64,000 nt of DNA, taken from the NCBI GenBank assembly GCA_949284445.1, contig CASDVP010000001.1, positions 274,168 through 338,167 of the forward strand, given 5' to 3'. The position numbers and the translations under genes are program-made. This DNA is from an uncultured Bacillota bacterium. Lineage in GTDB: Bacteria > Bacillota_I > Bacilli_A > RFN20 > CAG-288. Shown here in pieces: positions 28,580-37,120 of this stretch; the first letter of the stretch is position 1, and the number at the start of each line of letters is the position of its first letter. The notes beneath the pieces were generated by a model. It saw only the letters and a list, made by a program, of their open reading frames with translations, was not told the origin of the DNA and searched no databases.

Positions 28580-30096
28580 TATTTAATAGCGAGAATGCTT
28601 CGCACCTCTTTACACGCCAAGACGATTTTGTCTTTGATCTCTTGAGATAATTCTTTAGTCTCTTTGATGGTTTGATAGATTTCAGGATAGTGATCATGGA
28701 TATAACCATCCAGTTTAGCTAAGAGAGGATGAATTTTCTCAAGCGGTACATCATCGATCAATTTGCTTTGAGCGATATAGATATCAACGATTTCATCCTC
28801 CATGGCTAAAGGATGATATTGTTTTTGTTTCAACACTTCCATCAAGACTGAACCGTGTTTGATAGTGGCTTTAGTCACGGGATCTAAGTCAGAGCCGAAA
28901 CGGGAAAAGTCTAATAATTCCGAATAGTTAGCTAGCTCGATCTTAATTGAATTAGCGACGCTTTTCATGGCTTTAGTCTGAGCGGCTGATCCGACACGAG
29001 ATACCGATAGACCAGAATCGATAGCCGGTCTTTGACTGGAGTTAAATAAATCAGTGGATAAGAAGATCTGCCCATCGGTGATCGAGATCACATTAGTCGG
29101 AATATAAGCGGAGATATCACCAGCTTGTGTCTCGACGATCGGTAAAGCAGTGATAGAACCACCACCTAATCTGTCGGATAGATGACAGGCTCTTTCTAAA
29201 AGACGTGAATGCAAATAGAAAATATCACCAGGATATGCTTCACGGCCTGGACTGCGTTTTAATAATAACGAAATGGTTCGATAGGCGACGGCGTGTTTAG
29301 ATAAATCATCGTAAACTATCAGAACATCACGTCCTTTCTTTTCAAAATATTCACCGATAGTCGTCGCTGAGTATGGAGCTATATATAAGAGCGGAGCTGA
29401 CTCGCTAGCTGAAGCGTTGACGACGATGGTGTACTTGTGAGCATCATATTCTTTTAATTTTGAAACTATTTGCATTATTGTGGAATTCTTTTGTCCGATA
29501 GCACAATAAATACAAATAACATTTTTGCCTTTTTGATTGATGATGGTGTCGATTGCGATCGCAGTTTTACCTGTTTGTCGATCGCCGATGATCAACTCTC
29601 TTTGGCCTTTTCCTATCGGTATCATCGAATCGATAGCTTTGATTCCAGTCTCTAGTGGCTGGTCGACTGGTTGGCGGTCCATGATCTTAGGAGCTGGTGC
29701 TTCTATCGGCATATAGCTTTCAGCTTCGATCTCACCTAAGCCATCGATCGGATGACCTAAGGCGTTTACAACTCTTCCTAATAAAGCTTCGCCGACATTG
29801 ACAGAGACGACTTTACCGGTGCGTTTGACGATATCTCCTTCATAGATATCATTATCTTTTCCTAAGATGACAGCACCGATTGAATCCTCGTTTAGATTCA
29901 TCACCATTCCATAGCTGTTATTTGGAAAGGAAAGCAGTTCACCATACATAGCTTTATCTAAGCCATAGATAGTGCAGATACCATCGCCGACAGTTAAAAC
30001 ATAACCGACATCACTGGTATCGATTTTATTTTCATAGTTCTTGATTTCAGCTTTGATCAAATCGCTGATCAAGTCGATATTCTTGTTTTCAGCCAT
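28579..30096 (-). CDS. atpA: ATP synthase F1 alpha subunit
   Basis: 505 residues. Regulatory nucleotide-binding subunit with [15 protein letters not shown] (Walker A), VIYDDL-type Walker B ([16 protein letters not shown]), [16 protein letters not shown] and [17 protein letters not shown]. Length and motifs are canonical. Five bases after atpH. Confidence 0.98.
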   Translation of the reverse strand: MAENKNIDLISDLIKAEIKNYENKIDTSDVGYVLTVGDGICTIYGLDKAMYGELLSFPNNSYGMVMNLNEDSIGAVILGKDNDIYEGDIVKRTGKVVSVNVGEALLGRVVNALGHPIDGLGEIEAESYMPIEAPAPKIMDRQPVDQPLETGIKAIDSMIPIGKGQRELIIGDRQTGKTAIAIDTIINQKGKNVICIYCAIGQKNSTIMQIVSKLKEYDAHKYTIVVNASASESAPLLYIAPYSATTIGEYFEKKGRDVLIVYDDLSKHAVAYRTISLLLKRSPGREAYPGDIFYLHSRLLERACHLSDRLGGGSITALPIVETQAGDISAYIPTNVISITDGQIFLSTDLFNSSQRPAIDSGLSVSRVGSAAQTKAMKSVANSIKIELANYSELLDFSRFGSDLDPVTKATIKHGSVLMEVLKQKQYHPLAMEDEIVDIYIAQSKLIDDVPLEKIHPLLAKLDGYIHDHYPEIYQTIKETKELSQEIKDKIVLACKEVRSILAIK

Positions 30097-30101
30097 GGTA
30101 A

Positions 30102-30647
30102 CTATTTCACTCCTTTATTCATGAGAACAGTTTGAATAGTCTCTAGTTTGCTGCTGAGAGAGTAGTCGAAGACTTTGTCTTTAACAAAGATTTTCACTCC
30201 ACCGATCACGCTTTTATCGATGACGACATCCAATAAAATTTGGGAATTCAACTCATCAGAGATCGCTTTTTCGATTAATTTAACTTTTTCAGGAGAGATC
30301 ATAAATGGAGTGTGAATCTTTCCCCGATAGATGCCTTGTTCCTCTTCTAAAAGCCTTTGGTAGTGTTCGACGATACTATTGAAACCATTCAAGAGCTTCT
30401 TCCTTGTCAGGATCACTAAAAAGATATAAGTGGCTGGAGATAAAGATTTAGAAAATATTTTTTCTAATGTCGTGACTTTATCGCTGTTATCGACGATCGG
30501 TGAGTCAAGAAATAAAATGAATTGAGGATTTTTATCTAAGACAGATTTGATAAAGATCAGATCGTTTAGATATTCCTTTTGCTTTTGATCGTTTTGAGCT
30601 ACTTCAAAGAAAGCTTTGGCATAGTGAAATAAAACAAATTCAGTCAT
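30102..30647 (-). CDS. atpH: ATP synthase delta subunit
   Basis: 181 residues. Peripheral-stalk protein. N-terminal helical domain ([15 protein letters not shown]) and the conserved C-terminal strand region ([31 protein letters not shown] is the family signature, seen across residues 138-170). One base separates its start from the end of atpF. Confidence 0.93.
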   Translation of the reverse strand: MTEFVLFHYAKAFFEVAQNDQKQKEYLNDLIFIKSVLDKNPQFILFLDSPIVDNSDKVTTLEKIFSKSLSPATYIFLVILTRKKLLNGFNSIVEHYQRLLEEEQGIYRGKIHTPFMISPEKVKLIEKAISDELNSQILLDVVIDKSVIGGVKIFVKDKVFDYSLSSKLETIQTVLMNKGVK

Positions 30648-30648
30648 G

Positions 30649-31233
30649 TCATTTATCCTGTTTGTTCATTTCAGATAAGAAGTCATCGACCAGTTTGTCA
30701 TTGTCTTCTTGAGTGAGCTCACGTCCTAAAATCTCTTTTGAAGTATCGATCGCAGCTTTCAAAATGTGATTGTGCGCTTGCTTTTCAAGCCTTTCTTTTC
30801 GCTGTTGAAGCTCGACTTCATTTTGTTTCTTCTTCAGCTCGATTTCTTTTAGAGCATCGTCTTTGATTTTTTGACTCGCTTGTAAAGCAGTATCTTTTGC
30901 TTCTTCGATGATCTTATTCGCTTCTACTTTACTAGCTAAGATATTAGCTTCTGCACTCTTTTTAGCTTCTTCAGCGTCGTTTAATCTTTTTTCTGTCTCT
31001 TTGATCTCGTTTTCAACATGCTGTTTTCTCGCTTCTAGTTTCTTTTTGATCGGTTTATAACCTAAAAAGATGACGACTAAAACCATCACGATAAAAGCAC
31101 CTAATTGTGCTAAAGTCACATAAAGGTTAGGAATGGAATTGCTGATGGTTTCTGAAATATCTTCTTGGGCATCACAAGAGGTGAGAAATAAAGGGACAGA
31201 TGCTAAGAGGAAAGCTAATAATTTTTTCTTCAT
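30649..31233 (-). CDS. atpF: ATP synthase b subunit with lipoprotein-type signal
   Basis: 194 residues from the ATG at 31233. The first 20 residues form a lipoprotein signal (KKKLLAFLLASVPLFLTSC) with a lipobox ending at C20. Then comes the membrane helix (about 41-63, LGAFIVMVLVVIFLGYKPIKKKLEAR) and a long charged coiled coil, the usual stator stalk. The frame is open further up, to 31443, but that part overlaps atpE out of frame and has no family resemblance. Mollicute b subunits are also predicted lipoproteins. Five bases after atpE. Confidence 0.94.
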   Translation of the reverse strand: MKKKLLAFLLASVPLFLTSCDAQEDISETISNSIPNLYVTLAQLGAFIVMVLVVIFLGYKPIKKKLEARKQHVENEIKETEKRLNDAEEAKKSAEANILASKVEANKIIEEAKDTALQASQKIKDDALKEIELKKKQNEVELQQRKERLEKQAHNHILKAAIDTSKEILGRELTQEDNDKLVDDFLSEMNKQDK

Positions 31234-31238
31234 GAAGG

Positions 31239-31496
31239 TCAAGCGACAAAAATCAATAAGATCGATAAGACCAAAATGTAAATAGCAACGGTTTCTACTA
31301 AAGCCACACCGATGATCATCGAAGATCTCAACTTGGAAGCAGCTTCGGGATTTCTTGACATACCGTTGATGGTGAAGATGACGATCAAGCCTTCCATGAC
31401 GCTGATGATAGCCATCGCAATAGCCATGATGGCAATCGCCCAATATTGAGTTGAAACATCAGTATAGGCAGCTTCTAAAAATAAAGTATTTGGCAT
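31239..31496 (-). CDS. atpE: ATP synthase c subunit, two-carboxylate type
   Basis: 85 residues in two membrane helices with the polar loop MSRNPEA. Aligning on the loop Arg, helix 1 has Glu (E35) at the position of Gln32 in the Ilyobacter c subunit, and helix 2 has E68-T69 at the ion-binding Glu65-Ser66 pair. Two carboxylates at these places are known from the sodium-driven Fusobacterium rotor. The Gly-x-Gly packing repeat of helix 1 is mostly replaced by Ala, Ile, Ser and Met. The c-ring carries ions through the membrane. Preceded by GGAGGG. Confidence 0.95.
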   Translation of the reverse strand: MPNTLFLEAAYTDVSTQYWAIAIMAIAMAIISVMEGLIVIFTINGMSRNPEAASKLRSSMIIGVALVETVAIYILVLSILLIFVA

Positions 31497-31511
31497 ATGT
31501 GCCCTCCTTCT

Positions 31512-32300
31512 CTAGTCCTTCTTTAAACTGACAGCCTTTAAAACTTCTTCGTCTTCAGGTGCTTCTTGAGCGATGTTCAACATCGTTATCATCAAAAAGA
31601 CGATAGTTTGTATTAGACCATCAAAAACATCGAAGTAAGCATGGGCGATTGGCATTAAGATGGGACCAAGAGCTAAAGAAGCGCTGGCAGCATTCATAGC
31701 ACTATAGGCGAGTGTGATGAGGCAATATCCAGCAAAGGCATTTCCGAAAAGACGAAGAGTTAATGATAGCATCGGAATCCACATGGTGATCGCTCCTAAA
31801 ACAGGTATAGGAGAAACAAATTTCATCAGATACTTAGCCCGTTTGAATTTGATGCTATATATCTGGATGAGAATGATCGTTAAAAAAGCTATCGATAAAG
31901 GGAAGGCGAGATTAGTGAACGGATTAGGTAAAGGCTTAAAAAGACTTGATGAGTTGATGACAGCAGTATCAGAGATCACTATCGGATTGGGAATTCCGAT
32001 CAGACCGATTATAAAGCCTAAAAATATATAGAGAGCTAAGGCGATGACATAACCACCGAAACCGTTGAATCTCTTACCCATCAGTTCATTCACTTGTTTA
32101 TCAGCAAATTCGACGATCATCTCAGCGATATTAACGATGCCTTTCGGTTTATCTAAAGGCGAGATCTTTTTATTTTTAAAATAAACGATCAAAACCAAGA
32201 TGATGATAGTTATCATCACTAACATCGATGAGATGAACTCTAATGGTATGACTTCTAAGAAGTCACGATTGAGTAAATTATCAAATCTCAACCCGTTCAT
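31512..32300 (-). CDS. atpB: ATP synthase a subunit
   Basis: 262 residues with about six membrane helices. The key helix reads MLSLTLRLFGNAFAGY with the essential Arg that faces the c-ring, and the last helix has YFDVFDGLIQTIVF. It forms the ion half-channels. Follows the atpI-like gene by three bases. Confidence 0.96.
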   Translation of the reverse strand: MNGLRFDNLLNRDFLEVIPLEFISSMLVMITIIILVLIVYFKNKKISPLDKPKGIVNIAEMIVEFADKQVNELMGKRFNGFGGYVIALALYIFLGFIIGLIGIPNPIVISDTAVINSSSLFKPLPNPFTNLAFPLSIAFLTIILIQIYSIKFKRAKYLMKFVSPIPVLGAITMWIPMLSLTLRLFGNAFAGYCLITLAYSAMNAASASLALGPILMPIAHAYFDVFDGLIQTIVFLMITMLNIAQEAPEDEEVLKAVSLKKD

Positions 32301-32303
32301 AGT

Positions 32304-32681
32304 TTATTTCTTTGCGCTTATAATCGTCTTTACTATTATTAATAAATATACAATTAAAAATATGCTCGGCGGTATAAAAAGGGAAAAAGCGGTTACAGAT
32401 TCTTTGACTGCAGGAAGGAAGAAATAGAGCAGTAAAGGGGTTAAAACACCGACTAAAACAGTGAAAAGCCTCGATACAGTCAAGATGATTATTCTAGAGG
32501 TATTATTAGTCATATCTTGTGGAAAGAAATAAAATGTTAAGTATAAAGGAATTGCTAGAACTGCTGGAATCAATATAAAAAGTCCATACCAAAGATATGA
32601 TAAAGACATCAATATTATAGCGGTGATAATCAAAGCTATACAGAGGATGAATAAAGGTATAAAAGTTTTACTTTTTTTCAT
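32304..32681 (-). CDS. AtpI-like four-TM membrane protein at the head of the atp genes
   Basis: 125 residues, almost wholly hydrophobic, with four helices at about 8-25, 31-50, 65-88 and 97-122. Sequence similarity to AtpI is not visible, but the place directly before atpB, the size and the four-helix plan match AtpI proteins, which assist c-ring assembly or ion (Mg/Ca) supply. Ten bases after the S4 gene. Confidence 0.65.
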   Translation of the reverse strand: MKKSKTFIPLFILCIALIITAIILMSLSYLWYGLFILIPAVLAIPLYLTFYFFPQDMTNNTSRIIILTVSRLFTVLVGVLTPLLLYFFLPAVKESVTAFSLFIPPSIFLIVYLLIIVKTIISAKK

Positions 32682-32690
32682 AATGTGATT

Positions 32691-32933
32691 TTAAATCAAT
32701 TCATACATATCTGCAGCGTCTTTAATTGTGGAAATCATTCTGACTTCTTTGACTTTAGCCGAGATAGATTTCCCTAATGGTGTGCTGATCGCTATTGTGT
32801 CTTCCACTTTAACATCAGTGCTAGGTTTAGCGATTTTGCCATTGACTTTGACGAATCCTTTTTCAATAAATTCCTTAGCAGCTTCTCTTCGCTTGATCAA
32901 TCTAGACACTTTTAAATATTTATCTAATCTCAT
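32691..32933 (-). CDS. S4-domain RNA-binding protein, RqcP-like
   Basis: 80 residues that are a single S4 domain: MRLDKYLKVSRLIKRREAAK, GFVKVNGKIAKPSTDVKVED, and a short tail. Size and sequence fit RqcP (YabO), which works with RqcH on stalled 50S subunits, though HSP15-like proteins share the fold. ATG 32933 is preferred over GTG 32942 because AGGTG lies six bases before the ATG. A TAAAAT -10 candidate is at 32953-32958. It is the first gene of the unit that runs into the atp operon, an uncommon pairing. Confidence 0.8.
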   Translation of the reverse strand: MRLDKYLKVSRLIKRREAAKEFIEKGFVKVNGKIAKPSTDVKVEDTIAISTPLGKSISAKVKEVRMISTIKDAADMYELI

Positions 32934-33003
32934 CTGTATCACCTGTATATATATTTTAGCTTAAAACCAGAGTTATTTACTATTATTTTGCAAAAAGGAT
33001 AAA

Positions 33004-33040
33004 AAGTAAAAGAAAACCCTCGATTCGGAACAATCGAGGG
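33004..33040 (-). terminator. Terminator of the rplM-rpsI operon
   Basis: Stem CCCTCGATT / AATCGAGGG, nine perfect pairs with a six-base loop (33017-33040), followed on the minus strand by TTTTCTTTT. It separates the ribosomal genes from the S4/atp unit. Confidence 0.92.
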
Positions 33041-33070
33041 CTCTTTCTTTTGGTTGATAAGGCTTGAAGA

Positions 33071-33475
33071 TTAACGTTTGGAGAATTGAGGGGCTTTTCT
33101 AGCTTTTCTAAGACCGTACTTCTTACGTTCGACAACACGGCTATCAACAGTTAATAGACCGCGTGCTCTTAAGAGAGGACGATTATCAGCATTAGCTTTT
33201 AATAAGGCTCTTGCGATACCTAATCTCAAAGCACCTGCTTGACCAGAATAACCACCACCGACGATATTTGCTACCACATTGTATTTGTTTTCGGTGCTAG
33301 TAGCAGCAAAAGGCTGAGTAGCATCAAGAACTAAGACTTTGTGTGGGAAGTATTCGTCGACTTTTCTGCCGTTGACGATGATCTCACCAGTTCCAGGAGT
33401 TAAGAAAACTCTGGCGACTGAAGACTTTCTTCTGCCAACTGCAGCATAGATTAGCTTTTCAGTTTTTGTTGCCAT
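33071..33475 (-). CDS. rpsI: 30S ribosomal protein S9
   Basis: 134 residues. Conserved features include [49 protein letters not shown] and the C-terminal tail KAPQFSKR, whose last Lys-Arg contacts tRNA in the P site. Two bases after rplM; strong terminator follows. Confidence 0.98.
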   Translation of the reverse strand: MATKTEKLIYAAVGRRKSSVARVFLTPGTGEIIVNGRKVDEYFPHKVLVLDATQPFAATSTENKYNVVANIVGGGYSGQAGALRLGIARALLKANADNRPLLRARGLLTVDSRVVERKKYGLRKARKAPQFSKR

Positions 33476-33477
33476 AG

Positions 33478-33933
33478 TTAGTTCTCCCTCTTCTTAGTAA
33501 GCTCGATTTCGATCGGCTTTTTATCCTGCTTCTGATGTTCGCTTCCAGCATAGACGAAGAGCTTTTTGATCATCTCTTTGCCTAATGAGCCTTTAGGGAG
33601 CATTCCCCAAACAGCACGACGGACCATCTCAGTAGGATAGTTCTCCTTCATCACCTTAGCGCTTCTCACTCTGAGGCCGCCATAAGTCTGAGACTTATTG
33701 TCGTAGTAGTTCTTTCTAGTAAGTTTGTTACCAGAGAGATAAACCTTGGAGCAATTAACGACGATGACGAAATCTCCGCAATCAAAGTTAGGGGTGTATT
33801 GTGGTTTGTTCTTACCCATAAGGATGACTGCGATCTCGGAGGCTAATCGACCAAGAGGTTTATCGGCAGCATCGACGACGTACCATTTTTTGGCTACGTC
33901 AATTTTTTTGTAAATAGTTGTCTGACGTTGCAT
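33478..33933 (-). CDS. rplM: 50S ribosomal protein L13
   Basis: 151 residues. Family motifs [54 protein letters not shown] and [12 protein letters not shown] are present. Preceded by AAAGGAAAA. Co-transcribed with rpsI as in most bacteria. Confidence 0.98.
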   Translation of the reverse strand: MQRQTTIYKKIDVAKKWYVVDAADKPLGRLASEIAVILMGKNKPQYTPNFDCGDFVIVVNCSKVYLSGNKLTRKNYYDNKSQTYGGLRVRSAKVMKENYPTEMVRRAVWGMLPKGSLGKEMIKKLFVYAGSEHQKQDKKPIEIELTKKREN

Positions 33934-34035
33934 TTTATTTTCCTTTCATTGATCATTGAGCAAACTATAAACCTTACCGGGGTGTAGTTCACAATTAGCC
34001 AACGGATATTTTATCATTTTAAAGAGATAAAACAA
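33934..34035 (-). promoter_or_regulatory. Promoter and structured leader of rplM (L13-leader candidate)
   Basis: On the minus strand: TTGTTT (34030-34035), a 16-base spacer, TAAAAT (34008-34013), then a leader of about 65 bases. The leader folds into AACTA-C-ACC, loop CCGGTAA, GGT-TTA-TAGTT (33963-33988). A short structured leader in front of rplM is known in Firmicutes as the L13 leader, where L13 represses itself; whether this matches that family needs a covariance search. The upstream 34036-34174 is AT-rich and empty. Confidence 0.55.
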
Positions 34036-34174
34036 GTTATTTTTATATATAATTTATATAAATATATCGGCTTTGTTTTTGATTTGATATTAAAACGAGT
34101 AGATGATCGTATCATAAATAAAAAAACGCTACTTTAAACTATATAAGTTGTTAATCAATAATTTAATTTTATAT

Positions 34175-35455
34175 TTAATCTGACTTAATTTTATTCAATA
34201 TTAATGAAACATTGTTTGCATTGCTATGAATCACATTCTTTTCGAGGTAGTTATCGATGATGAAGGAAATCGTTAATGAAATCAACATCGGAAGTGCTAA
34301 TACATAGAATGGTCCAAAAGAAAATGATAGGAAAAAGGATGTGAAATAAGCTTTTGCAACAACTGCATAAAAAGTCAGCATCACCGTGATGATGATCGAT
34401 ATTCTCATCGAAGCTGACAGATCATAAGCTGATAACATCGCGATCAACAGGTTTCCAAATAGAGCCCCTAATGAGATAGTCGGTATCACTTTTCCACCAG
34501 CATAGAAGAGATTAAAAGTGATTCCGGTGAAGAGAAAACGAATGATTAAAAAGCTGAATATGTCAGTTATATTAAACTCCCCTAAGTCTTGTAATAATTC
34601 AATGCCAGAGCCTAGTAATTGTGTTTTTCCAGCATATTTGATCATGAGGACGAATGTCAAAGCGATGATCGTTGATATAACATAATAAGCTTTGGTATTC
34701 AAGACGTTTTCTCTTCTCATTGAAGAGACGAAAACTTTGAATAAATAGGCGCCTGCAAGTGCAAAAAATGGAATTATCAAACACAAATAGAACTCCTTAA
34801 CATCATTAAAGAAGGTGATTGAAGAGTCAAAAGCTTCATAGCGATAAAACAAAGTTTCACCTGCTAAATAGCGCCATAATAAGAGAAATCCGAATGATAA
34901 AAGCAATAAATAAACCGGTTTATAGATATCTTTTAACTTCAATGACATTTGTTCTTCTTCTAAATAGTATGAAAATCCAGCTAGAGGATTTAAAAAAGCT
35001 AAACTATAACCTAATCCAGCTCCCAAGTAACATCCTTCTAATTCGTTCTGCTTATTGTTGAACAGATGAAAGATTCCGTCTCCTAATAAAGCCACCATAA
35101 AAATAGAAGGAGCTTCTCCACCTAATGGTAAACCGATCAAAAAGCTTAAAAGGCATCCGATAAAAACGACGATTAATCCTTTTAACCAGTGGATTCGATT
35201 GTCTGAATCTATATAGTTTTTTAACGTGTTCAGATCACCTTTTATAAATGGTGGTCTTAACAATTGACTCTCTAAGACACTGATGGCAATGATGAAAATG
35301 AAATAAACTGCGAAATAAATCGGTGAATCTACTTTTTCTAAATTTAAAAAGCTATTGATCATTCTGATCAGATATTGAAAGCAGAATAATAGACTGCTAG
35401 CGATGAATGCTAGAACAGTCAATGCTAGAATGATTTTTAAATGTTTATTTTTCAT
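34175..35455 (-). CDS. ClC-family chloride channel or transporter
   Basis: 426 residues, about ten membrane helices. ClC landmarks are recognisable though diverged: IGLPLGGEAPSIFMVALLGDG (in place of GREGP, with the gating Glu kept), GAGLGYSLAFLNPLAGFSYYLEEE (in place of the AFxAPLAG helix, with the inner Glu kept) and YAGGKVIPTISLGALFGN (in place of GxFxP). Both glutamates of H+/Cl- exchangers seem present, so exchange is possible. Ion preference (chloride, fluoride, other) is not decided. Divergent from the FGGY kinase. Confidence 0.82.
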   Translation of the reverse strand: MKNKHLKIILALTVLAFIASSLLFCFQYLIRMINSFLNLEKVDSPIYFAVYFIFIIAISVLESQLLRPPFIKGDLNTLKNYIDSDNRIHWLKGLIVVFIGCLLSFLIGLPLGGEAPSIFMVALLGDGIFHLFNNKQNELEGCYLGAGLGYSLAFLNPLAGFSYYLEEEQMSLKLKDIYKPVYLLLLSFGFLLLWRYLAGETLFYRYEAFDSSITFFNDVKEFYLCLIIPFFALAGAYLFKVFVSSMRRENVLNTKAYYVISTIIALTFVLMIKYAGKTQLLGSGIELLQDLGEFNITDIFSFLIIRFLFTGITFNLFYAGGKVIPTISLGALFGNLLIAMLSAYDLSASMRISIIITVMLTFYAVVAKAYFTSFFLSFSFGPFYVLALPMLISLTISFIIDNYLEKNVIHSNANNVSLILNKIKSD

Positions 35456-35557
35456 TCAAATCACCTTTAGACAAATAATTATATATCGTTATATTAAATT
35501 CCAGAAAACTAAACCGCTTTGATATCATATAATATATCTAATACTTCGGAGGCCAAC

Positions 35558-37120
35558 ATGAAAGAAAATTTCCTAGTAGTTGATATGGGAACTCAATCTT
35601 TGAGAGTTTCTATTGTTTCACGCAAGGGAGAGATTCTTGCAATGGTTAGTCAACATTATGACACACCATATTTCTCACCTAAAAAAGGATATTGTGAACA
35701 AAGGCCTGAATATTATTTAGAAGAACTCGCTAAAGCTACTAAAGAAATCGAAAAGAAATATCCTGAGTATTTTGATTCAGTGATGGGTTTAGTCTTTGTC
35801 TGCTTTAGAGATACTGCTATTATTTTAGATGAGAATAAAGAACCTATCAGACCAAGCATTCTCTGGTTAGATCAAAGAACTGCTAAGTTACCAAATATGC
35901 ACAATTTGCGATTCTATGAAAAAATACTTTTTAAGATTATAGGTATGAGGGATGCTGTTAAATACAATTCTCAGAGAACAGTCTCTTTCTGGTTACAAGA
36001 AAATGAACCTGAGAACTGGAAGAAGATGAAATACTATGTCCCACTGACTGCTTATATCAATTATTGTATGACTGGAAATCTTGCTGTCTGCAGCGCTGAT
36101 TGTGTCGGACATTATCCGATCAATTTCAAAAAAGGTAAATGGTATTCTAAGATTCATCCTAAGATCAATGTTTTCGGTATACCTATGTCGGCTTTGCCAA
36201 AATTGGTCAAGCAAGGTGAGATCATCGGCTATATCACAGAAGAATTTTCAAAGAAAACACATATTCCTGCTGGATTGCCTTTATATGCATCGGCATCCGA
36301 TAAATCTTGTGAGACTCTCGGAGATGGCGTCATCGATGAGACCACTGGTTGTATCTCCTTAGGGACTGCTTGCTCAATCGATGTAGTCAGTTCAAAATAT
36401 AAAGAGCCTGAAAGATTTTTACCTTCTTATCCAGCTCCTTATGTCGGAGCTTACGATTACGAAGTTCAAGTTTATCGCGGATTATGGATGATCAGTTGGT
36501 TTGCCCAACAGTTCGGCTTAGAAGATGTAAAACGCGCCCAAGATGAGAACATTTCTTTAGAAGATTATTTGAATAAAAAAATATCAGAGATCCCTGCTGG
36601 TTGTGATGGCCTAGTTCTACAACCTTATTGGGGACCTGGTTTAAAACGTCCTAATGCGAAAGGTTCTATCATCGGATTTTCCGGTGTTCATACCAGATTT
36701 TATTTCTATCGTGCGATGATAGAAGGAATCGGCTTTGCCTTAAGAGAAGGATTAGACGAGATCATGAAGAAAACAAAAGTCAAGCCGAAATATTTAGTCA
36801 TCTCCGGTGGAGGCAGTGCTTCTGATGTCTTCTTACAGGTCATGTCTGATATTTTTGATCTTCCTGTTTATCGTCCGACTGTGAGAGAAACTGCGACTTT
36901 GGGTGGTGCTATCAGCGGTTTCTTATCTGTTGGTGTTTATAAAAATCCACAAGAAGCTGTTAAGAATATGTGTCATTTAGGACAGAGATTTGATCCGATA
37001 GCTAAAAATGCAGAGATTTATAATAAACTTTATCAAAGCGTCTATCTGAAGATTTATCCATCATTAAGAAAAGTTTATCAGAGTTGCAAAGACTTTTTCT
37101 TAGAGACTAATAATGAGTAG
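35558..37120 (+). CDS. FGGY-family carbohydrate kinase (xylulokinase-like)
   Basis: 520 residues from ATG 35558, preceded by CGGAGG; the frame opens at 35519 without a ribosome site. N-terminal half: VVDMGTQSLRVSIVS (phosphate loop) and WLDQRTAKLP. C-terminal half: GCISLGTACSIDVVSS, IEGIGFALREGLDEIM, YLVISGGGSASDVFLQVMSDI and VRETATLGGAISG. FGGY kinases phosphorylate pentoses, hexoses or polyols; the exact sugar cannot be read from the sequence. Overlaps the next gene by eight bases, so the sugar kinase and the transferase are coupled. Confidence 0.9.
   Translation: MKENFLVVDMGTQSLRVSIVSRKGEILAMVSQHYDTPYFSPKKGYCEQRPEYYLEELAKATKEIEKKYPEYFDSVMGLVFVCFRDTAIILDENKEPIRPSILWLDQRTAKLPNMHNLRFYEKILFKIIGMRDAVKYNSQRTVSFWLQENEPENWKKMKYYVPLTAYINYCMTGNLAVCSADCVGHYPINFKKGKWYSKIHPKINVFGIPMSALPKLVKQGEIIGYITEEFSKKTHIPAGLPLYASASDKSCETLGDGVIDETTGCISLGTACSIDVVSSKYKEPERFLPSYPAPYVGAYDYEVQVYRGLWMISWFAQQFGLEDVKRAQDENISLEDYLNKKISEIPAGCDGLVLQPYWGPGLKRPNAKGSIIGFSGVHTRFYFYRAMIEGIGFALREGLDEIMKKTKVKPKYLVISGGGSASDVFLQVMSDIFDLPVYRPTVRETATLGGAISGFLSVGVYKNPQEAVKNMCHLGQRFDPIAKNAEIYNKLYQSVYLKIYPSLRKVYQSCKDFFLETNNE

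Noticed and set aside
30649..31443. Long version of the atpF frame starting at 31443
   Set aside because: The first 70 residues overlap atpE in another frame and have no b-subunit character; the ATG at 31233 fits the operon.
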